Of a stretch of DNA of 64,000 nt, positions 37,766-46,909 are shown in pieces; position 1 is the stretch's first letter, and the number at the start of each line of letters is the position of its first letter. The stretch is from Rossellomorea sp. y25 (GTDB lineage: Bacteria; Bacillota; Bacilli; Bacillales; Bacillaceae_B), in assembly GCF_038049935.1 (NCBI RefSeq), contig NZ_CP145886.1, positions 1,620,501-1,684,500 on the forward strand, given 5' to 3'. Both the position numbers and the translations under genes were made by a program. The notes below the pieces were generated by a model, which was not told where the DNA came from, searched no databases, and saw only the letters and a list, made by a program, of their open reading frames with translations.

Positions 37766-38959
37766 TTGAAATGGAGTAAGGTAGCGACATCCTTATGTTT
37801 AATCACAATGTGCGCATTGCCGTTCCAAACAGCGAGTGCTGAAGGAGACGGGGCGGCAGCCCACGAGAAGAGAAGTCTTTCTTTAAGTAAGAAAGAGATA
37901 GCAAGTCCCGCCCCAAGGTTTGCATATGATTCCGGCTTTACATTTGAATATCCTGATGCGGTGAGAGGGGTTTATGTTACAGGTCACTCTGCTGGTGGAG
38001 CGAGATTTGAAAGTTTAACGAAACTAATGGATGATACGGATCTGAATGCCATGGTTATTGATATTAAAGATGATCACGGTTATGTTACATACGAACCTGA
38101 AGAATCTTCACCATACGCTAAAGTAGGGCAACCCTATATCAAAGATCCCAAAGCAATCTTAAAGGTACTTGAAGAAAAACAGATTTACCCGATTGCCAGG
38201 GTCGTTGTATTTAAAGATACGATTTTGGCGAACGAAAAACCGGAATTATCCTTTAAAGATGGAAGTCAGGTATGGAAAAACGGCAGGGGAGAATCCTTTG
38301 TGAACCCATTTCTGAAAGAAGTATGGGACTATAATGTAGGGATAGCGATTGAAGCCGCGAAGATGGGATTCCAGGAAATCCAATTTGATTATGTTCGTTT
38401 CCCTGAAGGTTTCGAGAAGCGTGATGGTGAGCTGAAGTACGACGGAGGCGAGTATGCAAGTAATGATACCGATAACGTACAAAAACGTGTGAATGCTGTT
38501 ACGGATTTTGTAGAGTATGCCCGTGAAAAGCTGAAGCCTTATGGCGTAAAGGTTTCTGTCGATATCTTCGGGTATACAGCAACTCTTCCAGAGGCACCGG
38601 GTATCGGGCAGAATTTTTCGAAAATATCTGAGAATGTTGATGTGATTTCTTCGATGATTTATCCGAGTCATTGGACGCCATATTTCGGAATCGCAAAACC
38701 TGATTTACAACCTTATGAATTGGTTTCTGAGTATGCGAAGCTTGAAAAATCTAAATTAGCGGAATTGGAAAACCCGCCTATATCAAGACCGTGGCTGCAG
38801 GACTTTACCGCTTCCTGGTTAGGCAGTGGAAACTATAAAGCCTACGGGAAGGCAGAGGTTGAGGCGCAAATTAAAGCATTAAATGATCAAGGAATCAAAG
38901 AGTTCCTTTTATGGGATGCGGGGAATACGTATACAGAAGGTGTTGACTACACACCATAA
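37766..38959 (+). CDS. secreted putative glycoside hydrolase, DUF4015 family
   Basis: 397 residues from a TTG start behind GAGGAGAGG. A signal peptide ends in TASA (about 1-25). The rest is a barrel-like DUF4015 domain with RGVYVTGHSAGG, MVIDIKDDHGYVTYE, IQFDYVRFPEG and FLLWDAGNTYTEG, whose Asp/Glu residues lie on expected strand ends as in GH families. It is likely wall- or polysaccharide-associated. Substrate unproven. Monocistronic, with its own terminator. Confidence 0.8.
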   Translation: MKWSKVATSLCLITMCALPFQTASAEGDGAAAHEKRSLSLSKKEIASPAPRFAYDSGFTFEYPDAVRGVYVTGHSAGGARFESLTKLMDDTDLNAMVIDIKDDHGYVTYEPEESSPYAKVGQPYIKDPKAILKVLEEKQIYPIARVVVFKDTILANEKPELSFKDGSQVWKNGRGESFVNPFLKEVWDYNVGIAIEAAKMGFQEIQFDYVRFPEGFEKRDGELKYDGGEYASNDTDNVQKRVNAVTDFVEYAREKLKPYGVKVSVDIFGYTATLPEAPGIGQNFSKISENVDVISSMIYPSHWTPYFGIAKPDLQPYELVSEYAKLEKSKLAELENPPISRPWLQDFTASWLGSGNYKAYGKAEVEAQIKALNDQGIKEFLLWDAGNTYTEGVDYTP

Positions 38960-38964
38960 GCCGC

Positions 38965-38998
38965 AAGCCTGCCCTGTCATTTACAGGGCAGGCTTTTC
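38965..38998 (+). terminator. terminator of the DUF4015 gene
   Basis: 13-bp stem AAGCCTGCCCTGT (38965-38977) / ACAGGGCAGGCTT (38983-38995) with a T run. Confidence 0.85.
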
Positions 38999-39250
38999 TG
39001 TTTTCATTGGTACTATGTATGATTTAAGCTTTTCGATTTGAAAAAATGCTCATCTATTGTTATGATTAATATATTGGTAAGATTAACCGCTTTCAACCAC
39101 ATTACCCTCTTCATAGGCGTTCAAGCCTGTGATTCCGTACTTTTATCCCACGGATAAGACTAACATCTAACATAAACATTTTTTTTCTGAGAAAAATAAT
39201 TGTATCCCGTTAGTCAATGTCACCCAAAATTCTTTTAAAGGAGTAGATCC

Positions 39251-39823
39251 ATGCATTGGTATGAAAAGTTAAATCAGTATTTCCCGGTAGAGGAAATGAA
39301 ATCAAAAGAACATCTTGAGTCATTACTCAAAGAAAGAAGTGACATCTATCATAAAGATGAGGGGCCACACCACGTACTTATGTATGCGGAACTTGATGAC
39401 TTTATCTTTATTGATTATCTTTTTGTCTCAAAGGATGCGCGGGGACAAGGCTTAGGTCATAAATTACTTGAGAAGTTAAAAGAAAAGAACAAAGCCATCA
39501 TTTTAGAGGTAGAGCCCGTGGACTATGATGACAGCGATACGGAGAAGCGCTTGAAGTTTTACAAGCGTGAAGGCTTCGAGCATGCTGTTAGTATAGGATA
39601 TGCACGTCGTTCTCTCGCTACAAACGAAATCAATGAAATGGAAATCCTTTATTGGGCTCCGAATCAAGAGTCAGAAGACCTGATCTTCAACTCTATGAAG
39701 AAAACATATGAATTAATCCATACTTATAATGACAAGAAGTTTTATGGAGCGTCATACCAGCCGGTTGAAGAAGTCTTGAAGCAAGATGAAGATCGTGATG
39801 GGGATGTACTGAAAAACCTCTAA
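39251..39823 (+). CDS. yjbC: GNAT-family acetyltransferase (YjbC-like)
   Basis: 190 residues. GNAT acetyl-CoA motif ARGQGLGHKLLEKLKE (about 75-90) with DYLFVSKD before it. Starts behind AAAGGAG. B. subtilis yjbC has this length and stands directly upstream of spx. Its substrate is unknown. A weak hairpin at 39833 separates it from spx. Confidence 0.85.
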   Translation: MHWYEKLNQYFPVEEMKSKEHLESLLKERSDIYHKDEGPHHVLMYAELDDFIFIDYLFVSKDARGQGLGHKLLEKLKEKNKAIILEVEPVDYDDSDTEKRLKFYKREGFEHAVSIGYARRSLATNEINEMEILYWAPNQESEDLIFNSMKKTYELIHTYNDKKFYGASYQPVEEVLKQDEDRDGDVLKNL

Positions 39824-39832
39824 ATGTAAAAG

Positions 39833-39862
39833 AACCTTATTGTTCATTCGCAATAAGGTTTT
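39833..39862 (+). terminator. hairpin after yjbC
   Basis: Stem AACCTTATTG (39833-39842) / CAATAAGGTT (39851-39860), followed by only a short T run, so readthrough into spx is possible. Confidence 0.55.
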
Positions 39863-40125
39863 CTAAATGAAAATATGGAAATGTTCTATATCATGTTTAT
39901 TCTCTTTTTGAACCGGGTAAAGCGTTATTAGAAAGAGATCATATGACGTATGTTAAACCTATGTATAGGAAATTTGACAAATTAGTTAAAACTATGTTCA
40001 AGGGACAGTAATTCATGTATAATACATAATAGAGATTTCTTATTTAAACTAATTTTAATTAACAGCTTTTGTTTAAATAAAATACTCTATATAATAAAAA
40101 ATCCTTAAGGGAGTGTGAATGATTC
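39863..40125 (+). promoter_or_regulatory. spx upstream region
   Basis: A 260-bp AT-rich gap. TTGACA at 39974-39979 has no well-spaced -10 (the best, TATGTT at 39994, leaves 14 bp). A perfect TATAAT lies at 40018-40023 without a good -35. In B. subtilis spx has several promoters for different sigma factors; none can be assigned here with confidence. Confidence 0.35.
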
Positions 40126-40521
40126 GTGGTTACATTATTCACTTCACCTAGTTGTACATCTTGTCGTAAGGCAAAAGCTTGGTTAGAAGAGCATGAAATT
40201 CCATATACAGAGCGAAACGTATTTTCTGAGCCATTAAGCATTGATGAAATCAAGGAGATCCTTCGTATGACTGAGGATGGAACAGACGAAATTATCTCAA
40301 CCCGTTCTAAGACATTCCAAAAGCTTAATGTAGATTTAGAAACTTTACCACTTCAAGAACTGTTCGAGCTTATCCAGAAAAACCCTGGGCTTTTAAGACG
40401 ACCAATCATATTGGATGAAAAACGTCTTCAGGTAGGATATAATGAAGATGAAATCAGACGATTCCTTCCAAGGAAGGTTCGTACGTTCCAACTTCTAGAA
40501 GCTCAAAGAATGGTAAACTAA
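40126..40521 (+). CDS. spx: Spx, disulfide-stress transcription regulator
   Basis: 131 residues from a GTG start, [19 protein letters not shown]. The redox switch CxxC (Cys10-Cys13) is intact, and the RNA polymerase alpha-binding ArsC-like fold follows, ending in LLEAQRMVN as Spx proteins do. AAGGGAG lies 12 bp upstream, a wide spacing that may limit translation. Spx redirects RNA polymerase to thiol-stress genes and is degraded by ClpXP with SpxH, encoded 6 kb downstream. Confidence 0.94.
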   Translation: MVTLFTSPSCTSCRKAKAWLEEHEIPYTERNVFSEPLSIDEIKEILRMTEDGTDEIISTRSKTFQKLNVDLETLPLQELFELIQKNPGLLRRPIILDEKRLQVGYNEDEIRRFLPRKVRTFQLLEAQRMVN

Positions 40522-40567
40522 AGGATCCTTTCTTTCTCACGCATTCTTTATGTATGAGAATATATAA

Positions 40568-40624
40568 GTAAAAGGGGCTGACCCTTTAAGGAACGTTGCG
40601 TATCCTTTGGGGTCAACCCCTTTT
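40568..40624 (+). terminator. terminator of spx
   Basis: Long stem AAAAGGGGCTGACCC / GGGGTCAACCCCTTTT, with inner AAGGA / TCCTT pairing and a final T run. Confidence 0.85.
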
Positions 40625-40828
40625 ATATTAGATTAAGTATTAACACTTGAATTTTCTGCAAATATTCGCTAAAATGTCAAAAACGCGTTAAATAGTGTGA
40701 TTTGTGAAGAAAAAAATGGGTGTTATTTTTATTCCATTTTCAGTGTTTATATCATAAAATAGAAGTACAAGGTACAAACTAACCTAAATGTATCTTCTAT
40801 CTTCACCAGCAATCGGGCTTAAAGCTCA

Positions 40829-40877
40829 GAGGGTGTAGTCCCTTCACTAACATCATGCAAGAAGGGAGAGGTGTTAA
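40829..40877 (+). promoter_or_regulatory. possible RBS-masking hairpin of mecA
   Basis: TCCCTTC (40839-40845) pairs perfectly with GAAGGGA (40861-40867), the mecA ribosome-binding site. An upstream GAGGG (about 40829-40833) can pair instead with CCCTT. Competing pairings of this kind allow translational control. The 200 bp before this hold no clear promoter or gene. Confidence 0.4.
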
Positions 40878-41549
40878 ATGGAAATCGAACGCATTAATGA
40901 AAATACCGTCAAGTTCTATATTTCCTATGGGGATATAGAAGATCGCGGCTTTGATCGTGAGGAAATCTGGTATAATCGCGAAAGAAGTGAAGAACTCTTC
41001 TGGGAAATGATGGATGAGGTTCATCAAGAAGAAGATTTCGGTATAGAAGGACCGCTATGGATTCAAGTTCAAGCGTTAGATAAAGGGCTTGAAGTACTCG
41101 TTACAAGAGCTCAGGTTTCAAAGGATGGTCAGCGATTTGAGTTACCTATTCCAGAGGATAAACTCAAGGAACTTCCTGTAGATGAACGCATTGAAGAACT
41201 TTTGGATCAGCATTTCCAAATCAAACAAGATCAAGATGGAGAAGCTGAAGTAGCACTGGATTTCACGTTGAAATTTAATGATTTTGAAGATGCGATTTCT
41301 CTGTCCCATCGGATGAAGGATATGCCATTAGATCATCTGGAAACAAAGCTGCTTGCATTCGAAAATAAATATTTTATTTACGTCAAATTTTCAGAAGAGC
41401 ACTTCTCGGAAGAAAATATCGACAATATGTTAAGTATACTGCTTGAATATGCGGATGAGTCACGAATGACCGTTCATCGCCTTGAAGAGTATGGAAAAGT
41501 AGTCATTAATGAACATGTGTTTGAGACATTAAGTGGACACTTTTCGTAA
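40878..41549 (+). CDS. mecA: adaptor protein MecA
   Basis: 223 residues, MEIERINENTVKFYISYGD at the start and the C-terminal ClpC-binding domain with FALKF-like DFTLKFNDFEDAI and FYIYVKF-type strands. MecA delivers ComK (and ComS-bound complexes) to ClpCP and so restrains competence. Placed after spx as in B. subtilis. Behind GAAGGGAGAGG, which may be masked by a hairpin. Confidence 0.94.
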   Translation: MEIERINENTVKFYISYGDIEDRGFDREEIWYNRERSEELFWEMMDEVHQEEDFGIEGPLWIQVQALDKGLEVLVTRAQVSKDGQRFELPIPEDKLKELPVDERIEELLDQHFQIKQDQDGEAEVALDFTLKFNDFEDAISLSHRMKDMPLDHLETKLLAFENKYFIYVKFSEEHFSEENIDNMLSILLEYADESRMTVHRLEEYGKVVINEHVFETLSGHFS

Positions 41550-41553
41550 GGAC

Positions 41554-41588
41554 AATACCGGTTTCATTTAGAAATCGGTATTTTTTTA
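41554..41588 (+). terminator. terminator of mecA
   Basis: Stem AATACCGGTTTC (41554-41565) / GAAATCGGTATT (41571-41582), with one G-U pair and a T7 tail. Confidence 0.85.
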
Positions 41589-41627
41589 TTTATTTGTATC
41601 ATTAAGCCAGTGGAAGGTGTTAGAGGT

Positions 41628-43133
41628 ATGAAAAATACTGTGAGAGTCCTCCTATTTATTGCTGTTCTGGTGTTAAGCTATATACTTTATTTTGATCAAT
41701 ACCTATCAGGTATGGTGAAGTATATTAGTTTGGTTTTTACATTCTCCGTAATTGTTATCGGATTCCTTATCTTCTTTGAGAATCGTCATCCTACTCAAAC
41801 ATTAACATGGTTAGTCGTATTAGGTGCTTTTCCCATACTTGGTTTTATCTTTTATCTATTGTTTGGCCGTAACTACAGGAAAGAGAAAATGTATCAGAAG
41901 AAGTACATATTGGACAAGGAAACTTATAATAAATATGAGCCTGGTCCTAAGGAAATGAACGCTGATATGTTTGGCATGTTCCAGGAAAAGCACTTTCAGC
42001 TTGCTCAGCGAATAGGGAACAGTGCCATTTCTTTTTCTAGTGAAACCAAACTTTTAACCAATGGTACTGAGACATTCGGGGAAATCCTTAAGTGGTTAAA
42101 GACTGCGAAGCATCATATTCATATGGAGTATTATATTGTCCGGCATGATGATATAGGAAATCAGATTAAGGATATTCTTATTGAACGGGCGAATAATGGT
42201 GTGAAAATTCGCTTCCTTTATGATGCGGTCGGGGCTTGGCAATTATCAAAGGACTATATTGCTGAATTAAAAGATGCAGGGATAGAAGTGGTTCCGTTTG
42301 GCCCCGTAAAAATCCCTGTACTTAATAATAAGTTCAACTTTAGAAATCACCGTAAGATTATCGTTATTGATGGAAGTATTGGATTTGTTGGGGGCCTTAA
42401 TATTGGCGATGAGTATTTAGGCAAGAATCCTCAGTTTGGCTTTTGGAGGGATACCCATCTATTTGTAAGGGGTGAAGCCGTACGGACGCTGCAGCTTATC
42501 TTTCTTCAAGATTGGTATTATATGACGAATGATGATTTCTTAACTCCAGGGTATTTAAGCCCGGATCCAATGGAAAATACGAACGATGGTGGAGTTCAAA
42601 TGATTGCAGGAGGACCGGATAATGAATTGAGCGTTCTGAAAAATATTTTCTTCTCAATGATCACTTCTGCAAGAAAAAGTGTATGGGTAGCATCACCTTA
42701 TTTCATACCGGATGAAGATATTTTCTCAGCTCTGAAAATTGCAGCCTTAAGTGGTGTGGATGTAAGACTTTTGGTGCCGCATAAACCTGATAAACGAATT
42801 GTGTTTCACGCTTCAAGGTCTTATTTTCCCGATCTTCTTGAAGCAGGAGCCCGAATTTTCGAATATCAAAAGGGCTTTATGCACAGCAAAATTGTGATTG
42901 TAGATGAAGAAATGGCTTCGATTGGTACTTCAAATATGGATATGAGAAGTTTTCATTTGAATTTTGAAGTCAATGCATTTCTTTATAAAACAGAAAGCAC
43001 GAATTCACTTGTGAAAGAATATTTACATGATCTAGAGGATGCAGAAGAACTACAGTTGGAAGAGTTTCAAAAAAGACATCTTGGCTATCGCTTATTAGAA
43101 TCCACTTCCCGCTTAATGTCACCTCTTTTATAA
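41628..43133 (+). CDS. cls: cardiolipin synthase
   Basis: 501 residues from ATG 41628 (GGAAGG 10 bp upstream). Two N-terminal membrane helices (about 8-60), then two phospholipase-D domains with HKD motifs HRKIIVIDGSIGFVGGLNIG and HSKIVIVDEEMASIGTSNMD. Makes cardiolipin from two phosphatidylglycerols at the membrane. Located between mecA and coiA, as in several Bacillaceae. Confidence 0.92.
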   Translation: MKNTVRVLLFIAVLVLSYILYFDQYLSGMVKYISLVFTFSVIVIGFLIFFENRHPTQTLTWLVVLGAFPILGFIFYLLFGRNYRKEKMYQKKYILDKETYNKYEPGPKEMNADMFGMFQEKHFQLAQRIGNSAISFSSETKLLTNGTETFGEILKWLKTAKHHIHMEYYIVRHDDIGNQIKDILIERANNGVKIRFLYDAVGAWQLSKDYIAELKDAGIEVVPFGPVKIPVLNNKFNFRNHRKIIVIDGSIGFVGGLNIGDEYLGKNPQFGFWRDTHLFVRGEAVRTLQLIFLQDWYYMTNDDFLTPGYLSPDPMENTNDGGVQMIAGGPDNELSVLKNIFFSMITSARKSVWVASPYFIPDEDIFSALKIAALSGVDVRLLVPHKPDKRIVFHASRSYFPDLLEAGARIFEYQKGFMHSKIVIVDEEMASIGTSNMDMRSFHLNFEVNAFLYKTESTNSLVKEYLHDLEDAEELQLEEFQKRHLGYRLLESTSRLMSPLL

Positions 43134-43140
43134 GAAGAAG

Positions 43141-43174
43141 CCTTCAAGTGATTTATTAACTTGAAGGTTTTTTT
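43141..43174 (+). terminator. terminator of cls
   Basis: Stem CCTTCAAGT (43141-43149) / ACTTGAAGG (43159-43167) with T7. Confidence 0.85.
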
Positions 43175-43222
43175 GCAGGAATTTCACTTTTTTTGGCGAA
43201 TGATTGTAGGAGGAGGTGTTCT

Positions 43223-44410
43223 ATGTTAACAGCTGTATTTCAAGAGAAGGTGTTGTCAACCATTCATTATTCAAGAGAGGAATTGATAAGTCTGCGAAAA
43301 AAGAGTCTTCCATTCCGCTGTCCCCACTGCTTATCCCCATTGAACCTGCGGATTGGAAAACAGAAAGTTCCACATTTTGCTCATCACCCACAGTCTCATT
43401 GTAAGATAGGAAAGCAGCATGAGTCTCCCCGACATCTACTCAGTAAGCAACTTTTATATGACAGGTTAAAATTGCATTTTAAAGAAGTAAAGGTTGAGCA
43501 TTATATTAAAAATCTTCAGCAAATCGCTGATGTATATGTAAAAACAGAATCGAAAAAAATAGCCGTTGAAATCCAATGTTCCTCTATTCCCATTTCCGAT
43601 ATCTTCTCCAGAACACAGGGTTATCAAAGAGAAGAGATCACTCCCCTATGGATTCTCACCCAGCCAGTTAAGAAAAAAGGAAACTTGCATTTACCTTCAT
43701 TTCAGCAAGCATTTATCCGATACTCGCCCCAATTACACTACTTTCTCCTCCATTTTTCTCCTGAAGAAAGAAGATTCCAATTATTTACTCATCTCATTCC
43801 TGTTTCAGCATCAGCGTTTATTAGTGCCGCTCCAGTCAGGATACCCATTGAGGAATTCACTCTTCCATTATCCATTCCACATCCTACAGTCAATCGCCCA
43901 CACCTTTTAAAAAATTGGAATCAATTCCGAATGAAGTGGATCTATAATAAACTTCATTATGGTAACGCAAAAGATGATTTATTTTTACGGGAAGTTTATC
44001 GAGAAGGGGATACTTTTTTATATTTGCCTTTGTTCGTTGGTATACCGGTCTTACCTCATGGACTACAATTCAAGAATCATTCGGTCGAATGGCAATATTA
44101 TATATGGAAGGATTGTATGAAGAAGGAACTCTTTTTTTCAGAGGAAAGAGTGGTTGAGGTGATAAAGAAGAGAATAGATAGAGGATATTTAGAGTTTCGT
44201 TCGCTTCCTTTAGTAGGGGTGGGGGGGCTGCTCGAGGAAATAGTGAAAAGCTATTTGACCCTGCTAGAAGACATGAAGGTTGTTAGAACGTTGGAGAATG
44301 GTGATCTTCAGCTATCGGAGCCATGGATGTGTCCAGACAATTTCCCAGGTTTCGAACGGCATCAGCATGATTTTTTTCCTAAATGGAAGCATATATTAAA
44401 AAAGGTCTAA
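43223..44410 (+). CDS. coiA: competence protein CoiA
   Basis: 395 residues from ATG 43223 behind AGGAGGAGG. N-terminal zinc-finger-like FRCPHCLSPLNL and HFAHH, then a PD-(D/E)XK nuclease-like core IADVYVKTESKKIAVEIQCSS, the CoiA family signature. Needed for recombination of transforming DNA during competence. Position between mecA/cls and pepF matches B. subtilis coiA (yjbF). Confidence 0.9.
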   Translation: MLTAVFQEKVLSTIHYSREELISLRKKSLPFRCPHCLSPLNLRIGKQKVPHFAHHPQSHCKIGKQHESPRHLLSKQLLYDRLKLHFKEVKVEHYIKNLQQIADVYVKTESKKIAVEIQCSSIPISDIFSRTQGYQREEITPLWILTQPVKKKGNLHLPSFQQAFIRYSPQLHYFLLHFSPEERRFQLFTHLIPVSASAFISAAPVRIPIEEFTLPLSIPHPTVNRPHLLKNWNQFRMKWIYNKLHYGNAKDDLFLREVYREGDTFLYLPLFVGIPVLPHGLQFKNHSVEWQYYIWKDCMKKELFFSEERVVEVIKKRIDRGYLEFRSLPLVGVGGLLEEIVKSYLTLLEDMKVVRTLENGDLQLSEPWMCPDNFPGFERHQHDFFPKWKHILKKV

Positions 44411-44498
44411 CAAAGATTGTTTTGTTGCAGGAAAATCTTAGATAAGAGAGAATGTAACTATAAGGAATTTTCTGTAGATTTCAGAATGGAGGATGTAT

Positions 44499-46322
44499 AT
44501 GTCAAAAGATACAGCTACGAAAAGTCTGCCTGGTAGAAAAGAGGTAGAGGAGAAGTTAACGTGGAGATTGGAAGATATATTTGAAAGTGATGAAGCGTGG
44601 GAAAAAGAATATAAAGAGATAAAAGAATTGACCGACAAAGCAGACGAGTTTAAAGGAACATTAAGGGATAGTGCAGATCAGCTATATAAAGCATTTGCCT
44701 TTCAGGATGAAATTATGGAACGTATGGGTAAGGTTTATACATATTCTCATATGCGCTATGATCAGGATACAACGAATTCTTACTATCAGGGTCTCGATGA
44801 CCGCGCCAAAAGTCTTTATACACAATTAGGAAGTAAATTTGCCTACTTAGTACCCGAAGTGCTATCGATTGAGGAAAGTAAGCTGCAAGGGTTTCTTGAC
44901 GAAAAAGAAGATCTGAGGAAATACAAGCATGCTTTAGAGGAAATTAATCTACAGCGCCCACATGTTCTATCAGCAGAGGAAGAAGCACTGCTTGCTCAGG
45001 CCTCTGAGGTGTTCAGTGCTGCGAGCAATACGTTTGGTATGTTGAACAATGCAGACCTGGAGTTTCCAAGCATTAAAGATGAAAACGGAGAAGAAGTTGA
45101 CATCACACATGGCCGTTTCATCCGTTTCCTGGAAAGCAGTGATCGGCGTGTCCGGGAAGAAGCGTTCAAGAAAGTATATGAAACATACGGGAAATTCGAA
45201 AATACCTTTGCCTCTACATTAAGTGGAGCAGTGAAGAAAGATAACTTTGTGGCAAACGTAAGACATTATGATTCAGCAAGACATGCAGCATTATCAAATA
45301 ACAATATTCCTGAACAGGTGTATGATAATCTTGTTGATACTGTCAATAAAAACCTTCATTTGCTGCAGCGGTATGTGAAGCTTCGTAAAAAAGTATTAGG
45401 TTTGGATGAAGTTCACATGTATGACTTATATACGCCTCTTGTGAAAGAAGTCAAGATGGACATCAGCTATGATGAAGCACAGGATATGATTCTTGACGGC
45501 TTAAAGCCTTTGGGTGATGAATATGCCAATGTCCTGAAAGAAGGCTTTGACAATCGTTGGGTGGACGTAGTCGAGAACAAAGGAAAGAGAAGCGGGGCAT
45601 ATTCTTCAGGAGCATACGGAACAAATCCGTATATCCTTATGAACTGGCAGGATAATGTGAATAATCTATTTACACTTGCTCATGAGTTCGGTCATAGTGT
45701 GCACAGCTATTATACGCGGAAAGCCCAGCCTTACACCTATGGTCATTACTCCATCTTTGTTGCTGAAGTGGCCTCTACGTGTAATGAAGCACTATTGAAT
45801 GATTATCTATTAAACACAATTGATGATGAGAAAAAGCGACTGTACCTCCTAAATCATTATTTAGAAGGATTCAGGGGAACCGTTTTCCGTCAAACCATGT
45901 TTGCAGAGTTTGAACACCTCATTCATAAGAAAGCCCAAGAAGGAGAAGCTCTTACATCTGAATTCTTGACGAAAGAATATTATGAATTGAATAAGAAATA
46001 TTTCGGAGAAGACATTTCGATCGATGAAGAGATCGGATTGGAATGGGCTCGAATACCTCACTTCTACTACAATTACTATGTTTATCAATATGCGACTGGA
46101 TTCTCTGCAGCGACAGCTCTCAGTCAGCAAATTCTTGAAGAAGGAGAGCCGGCGGTGAAACGCTACATCGACTTCCTCAAAGCTGGAAGCTCTGACTACC
46201 CGATTGAAGTCCTGAAAAAAGCAGGGGTGGACATGACAACCTCCAAGCCGGTTGAAGACGCGTGCAAGGTCTTTGAAGAAAAGTTGAATGAAATGGAAGA
46301 ACTGCTGGAGAAACTTCAATAA
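44499..46322 (+). CDS. pepF: oligoendopeptidase F
   Basis: 607 residues from ATG 44499 (GGAGG 6 bp upstream). M3 metallopeptidase with zinc motif HEFGHSVHSYY and the downstream Glu in EVASTCNEALL. Cytoplasmic enzyme that trims oligopeptides; in B. subtilis its over-expression inhibits sporulation by cutting PhrA. Follows coiA by 88 bp. Confidence 0.93.
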   Translation: MSKDTATKSLPGRKEVEEKLTWRLEDIFESDEAWEKEYKEIKELTDKADEFKGTLRDSADQLYKAFAFQDEIMERMGKVYTYSHMRYDQDTTNSYYQGLDDRAKSLYTQLGSKFAYLVPEVLSIEESKLQGFLDEKEDLRKYKHALEEINLQRPHVLSAEEEALLAQASEVFSAASNTFGMLNNADLEFPSIKDENGEEVDITHGRFIRFLESSDRRVREEAFKKVYETYGKFENTFASTLSGAVKKDNFVANVRHYDSARHAALSNNNIPEQVYDNLVDTVNKNLHLLQRYVKLRKKVLGLDEVHMYDLYTPLVKEVKMDISYDEAQDMILDGLKPLGDEYANVLKEGFDNRWVDVVENKGKRSGAYSSGAYGTNPYILMNWQDNVNNLFTLAHEFGHSVHSYYTRKAQPYTYGHYSIFVAEVASTCNEALLNDYLLNTIDDEKKRLYLLNHYLEGFRGTVFRQTMFAEFEHLIHKKAQEGEALTSEFLTKEYYELNKKYFGEDISIDEEIGLEWARIPHFYYNYYVYQYATGFSAATALSQQILEEGEPAVKRYIDFLKAGSSDYPIEVLKKAGVDMTTSKPVEDACKVFEEKLNEMEELLEKLQ

Positions 46323-46353
46323 TTAGATTGGTGTAAGTATACAGTTCCAAATG

Positions 46354-46399
46354 AAAACCCCCAGAGGATAAGGAATTCCTTATCCTCTGGGGGTTTTTT
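46354..46399. terminator. bidirectional terminator after pepF
   Basis: A 46-bp near-perfect palindrome (AACCCCCAGAGGATAAGG / CCTTATCCTCTGGGGGTT) with A and T flanks, between convergent genes. Confidence 0.93.
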
Positions 46400-46435
46400 A
46401 TAGTAAAAAATATTTGCAAGTTGAAGGTCCGTCCC

Positions 46436-46624
46436 TCATTTCAATGATTTGAATCCCCTGAAGCGGTTGCGGTTTCCAAGGGAGTGGAAGAAGAGTAGGA
46501 GTGAGAGAAAGAGAATGGGGGATGTTATATAGATTGGAACCAGACGCATGAGTCCGAGTATGTTTATGAAGAAGCTGATCAGGATCAACAGCAGGAGGAC
46601 TGCGTATTTCATTTTTAAAGCCAT
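46436..46624 (-). CDS. small two-helix membrane protein (YizD position, 62 aa)
   Basis: 62 residues, two predicted membrane helices (about 5-25 and 30-47) and a basic C-terminal tail RNRFRGFKSLK. Starts behind GGAGGG. In B. subtilis the small gene yizD stands here, between pepF and the roxS sRNA; this identity is positional only. Function unknown. Confidence 0.65.
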   Translation of the reverse strand: MALKMKYAVLLLLILISFFINILGLMRLVPIYITSPILFLSLLLFFHSLGNRNRFRGFKSLK

Positions 46625-46705
46625 ATCATTTCCCTCCGGTGATAAGTTGTCTTGTATCTATGTATATGAAAGAGTAGAGGGGAACATGTATGGATTTTGA
46701 CAATA

Positions 46706-46723
46706 TTGTGAAATACCATACAA
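46706..46723 (+). promoter_or_regulatory. Rex-like operator upstream of roxS
   Basis: TTGTGAAATACCATACAA: the left half TTGTGAAAT is a perfect Rex half-site (consensus TTGTGAAATATTTCACAA); the right half matches five of nine. It lies just upstream of the roxS -35 box (46729). In B. subtilis Rex represses roxS in response to NADH/NAD. Confidence 0.55.
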
Positions 46724-46728
46724 ACAAC

Positions 46729-46758
46729 TTGCCAATACAAGTGGATGCGTGATATATT
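46729..46758 (+). promoter_or_regulatory. roxS promoter
   Basis: TTGCCA (46729-46734), 18 bp, TATATT (46753-46758). Places the RNA start near 46764. Confidence 0.6.
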
Positions 46759-46763
46759 ATCAG

Positions 46764-46876
46764 TGTGAAGTTGATCACAAGCAAACATATACCCCTTTGT
46801 TTGACCGTGAAAAATTTCTCCCATCCCCTTTGTTCGTATTGAAAAACCGATGTTGGAAACAACATCGGCTTTTCTT
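46764..46876 (+). ncRNA. roxS: RoxS/RsaE regulatory RNA
   Basis: About 113 nt with no coding potential. Two copies of the C-rich seed are present: ATACCCCTTTGTTTGA (46789 region) and ATCCCCTTTGTTCG (46824 region). Between them runs GTGAAAAATTTCTCCC, the invariant part of RsaE in Staphylococcus and RoxS in Bacillus. It ends in a stable hairpin CCGATGTTG-GAAA-CAACATCGG (46847-46868) with a T tail. The locus lies between the small yizD-position gene and spxH, exactly where RoxS is in B. subtilis. RoxS pairs by its CCC-rich loops with messages of central metabolism and NADH-producing enzymes. The hairpin also terminates spxH from the other strand. Confidence 0.88.
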
Positions 46877-46909
46877 GTTTATAGGCTTATTTTAATTATA
46901 CTGAAATAA

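Noticed and set aside
38996-39250. sigma-B promoter for yjbC
   Set aside because: No GTTTAA and GGGTAT pair with proper spacing was found.
46615-46865. 69-aa and 79-aa minus-strand frames
   Set aside because: They overlap the roxS RNA, its promoter and the small membrane gene; no start signals.
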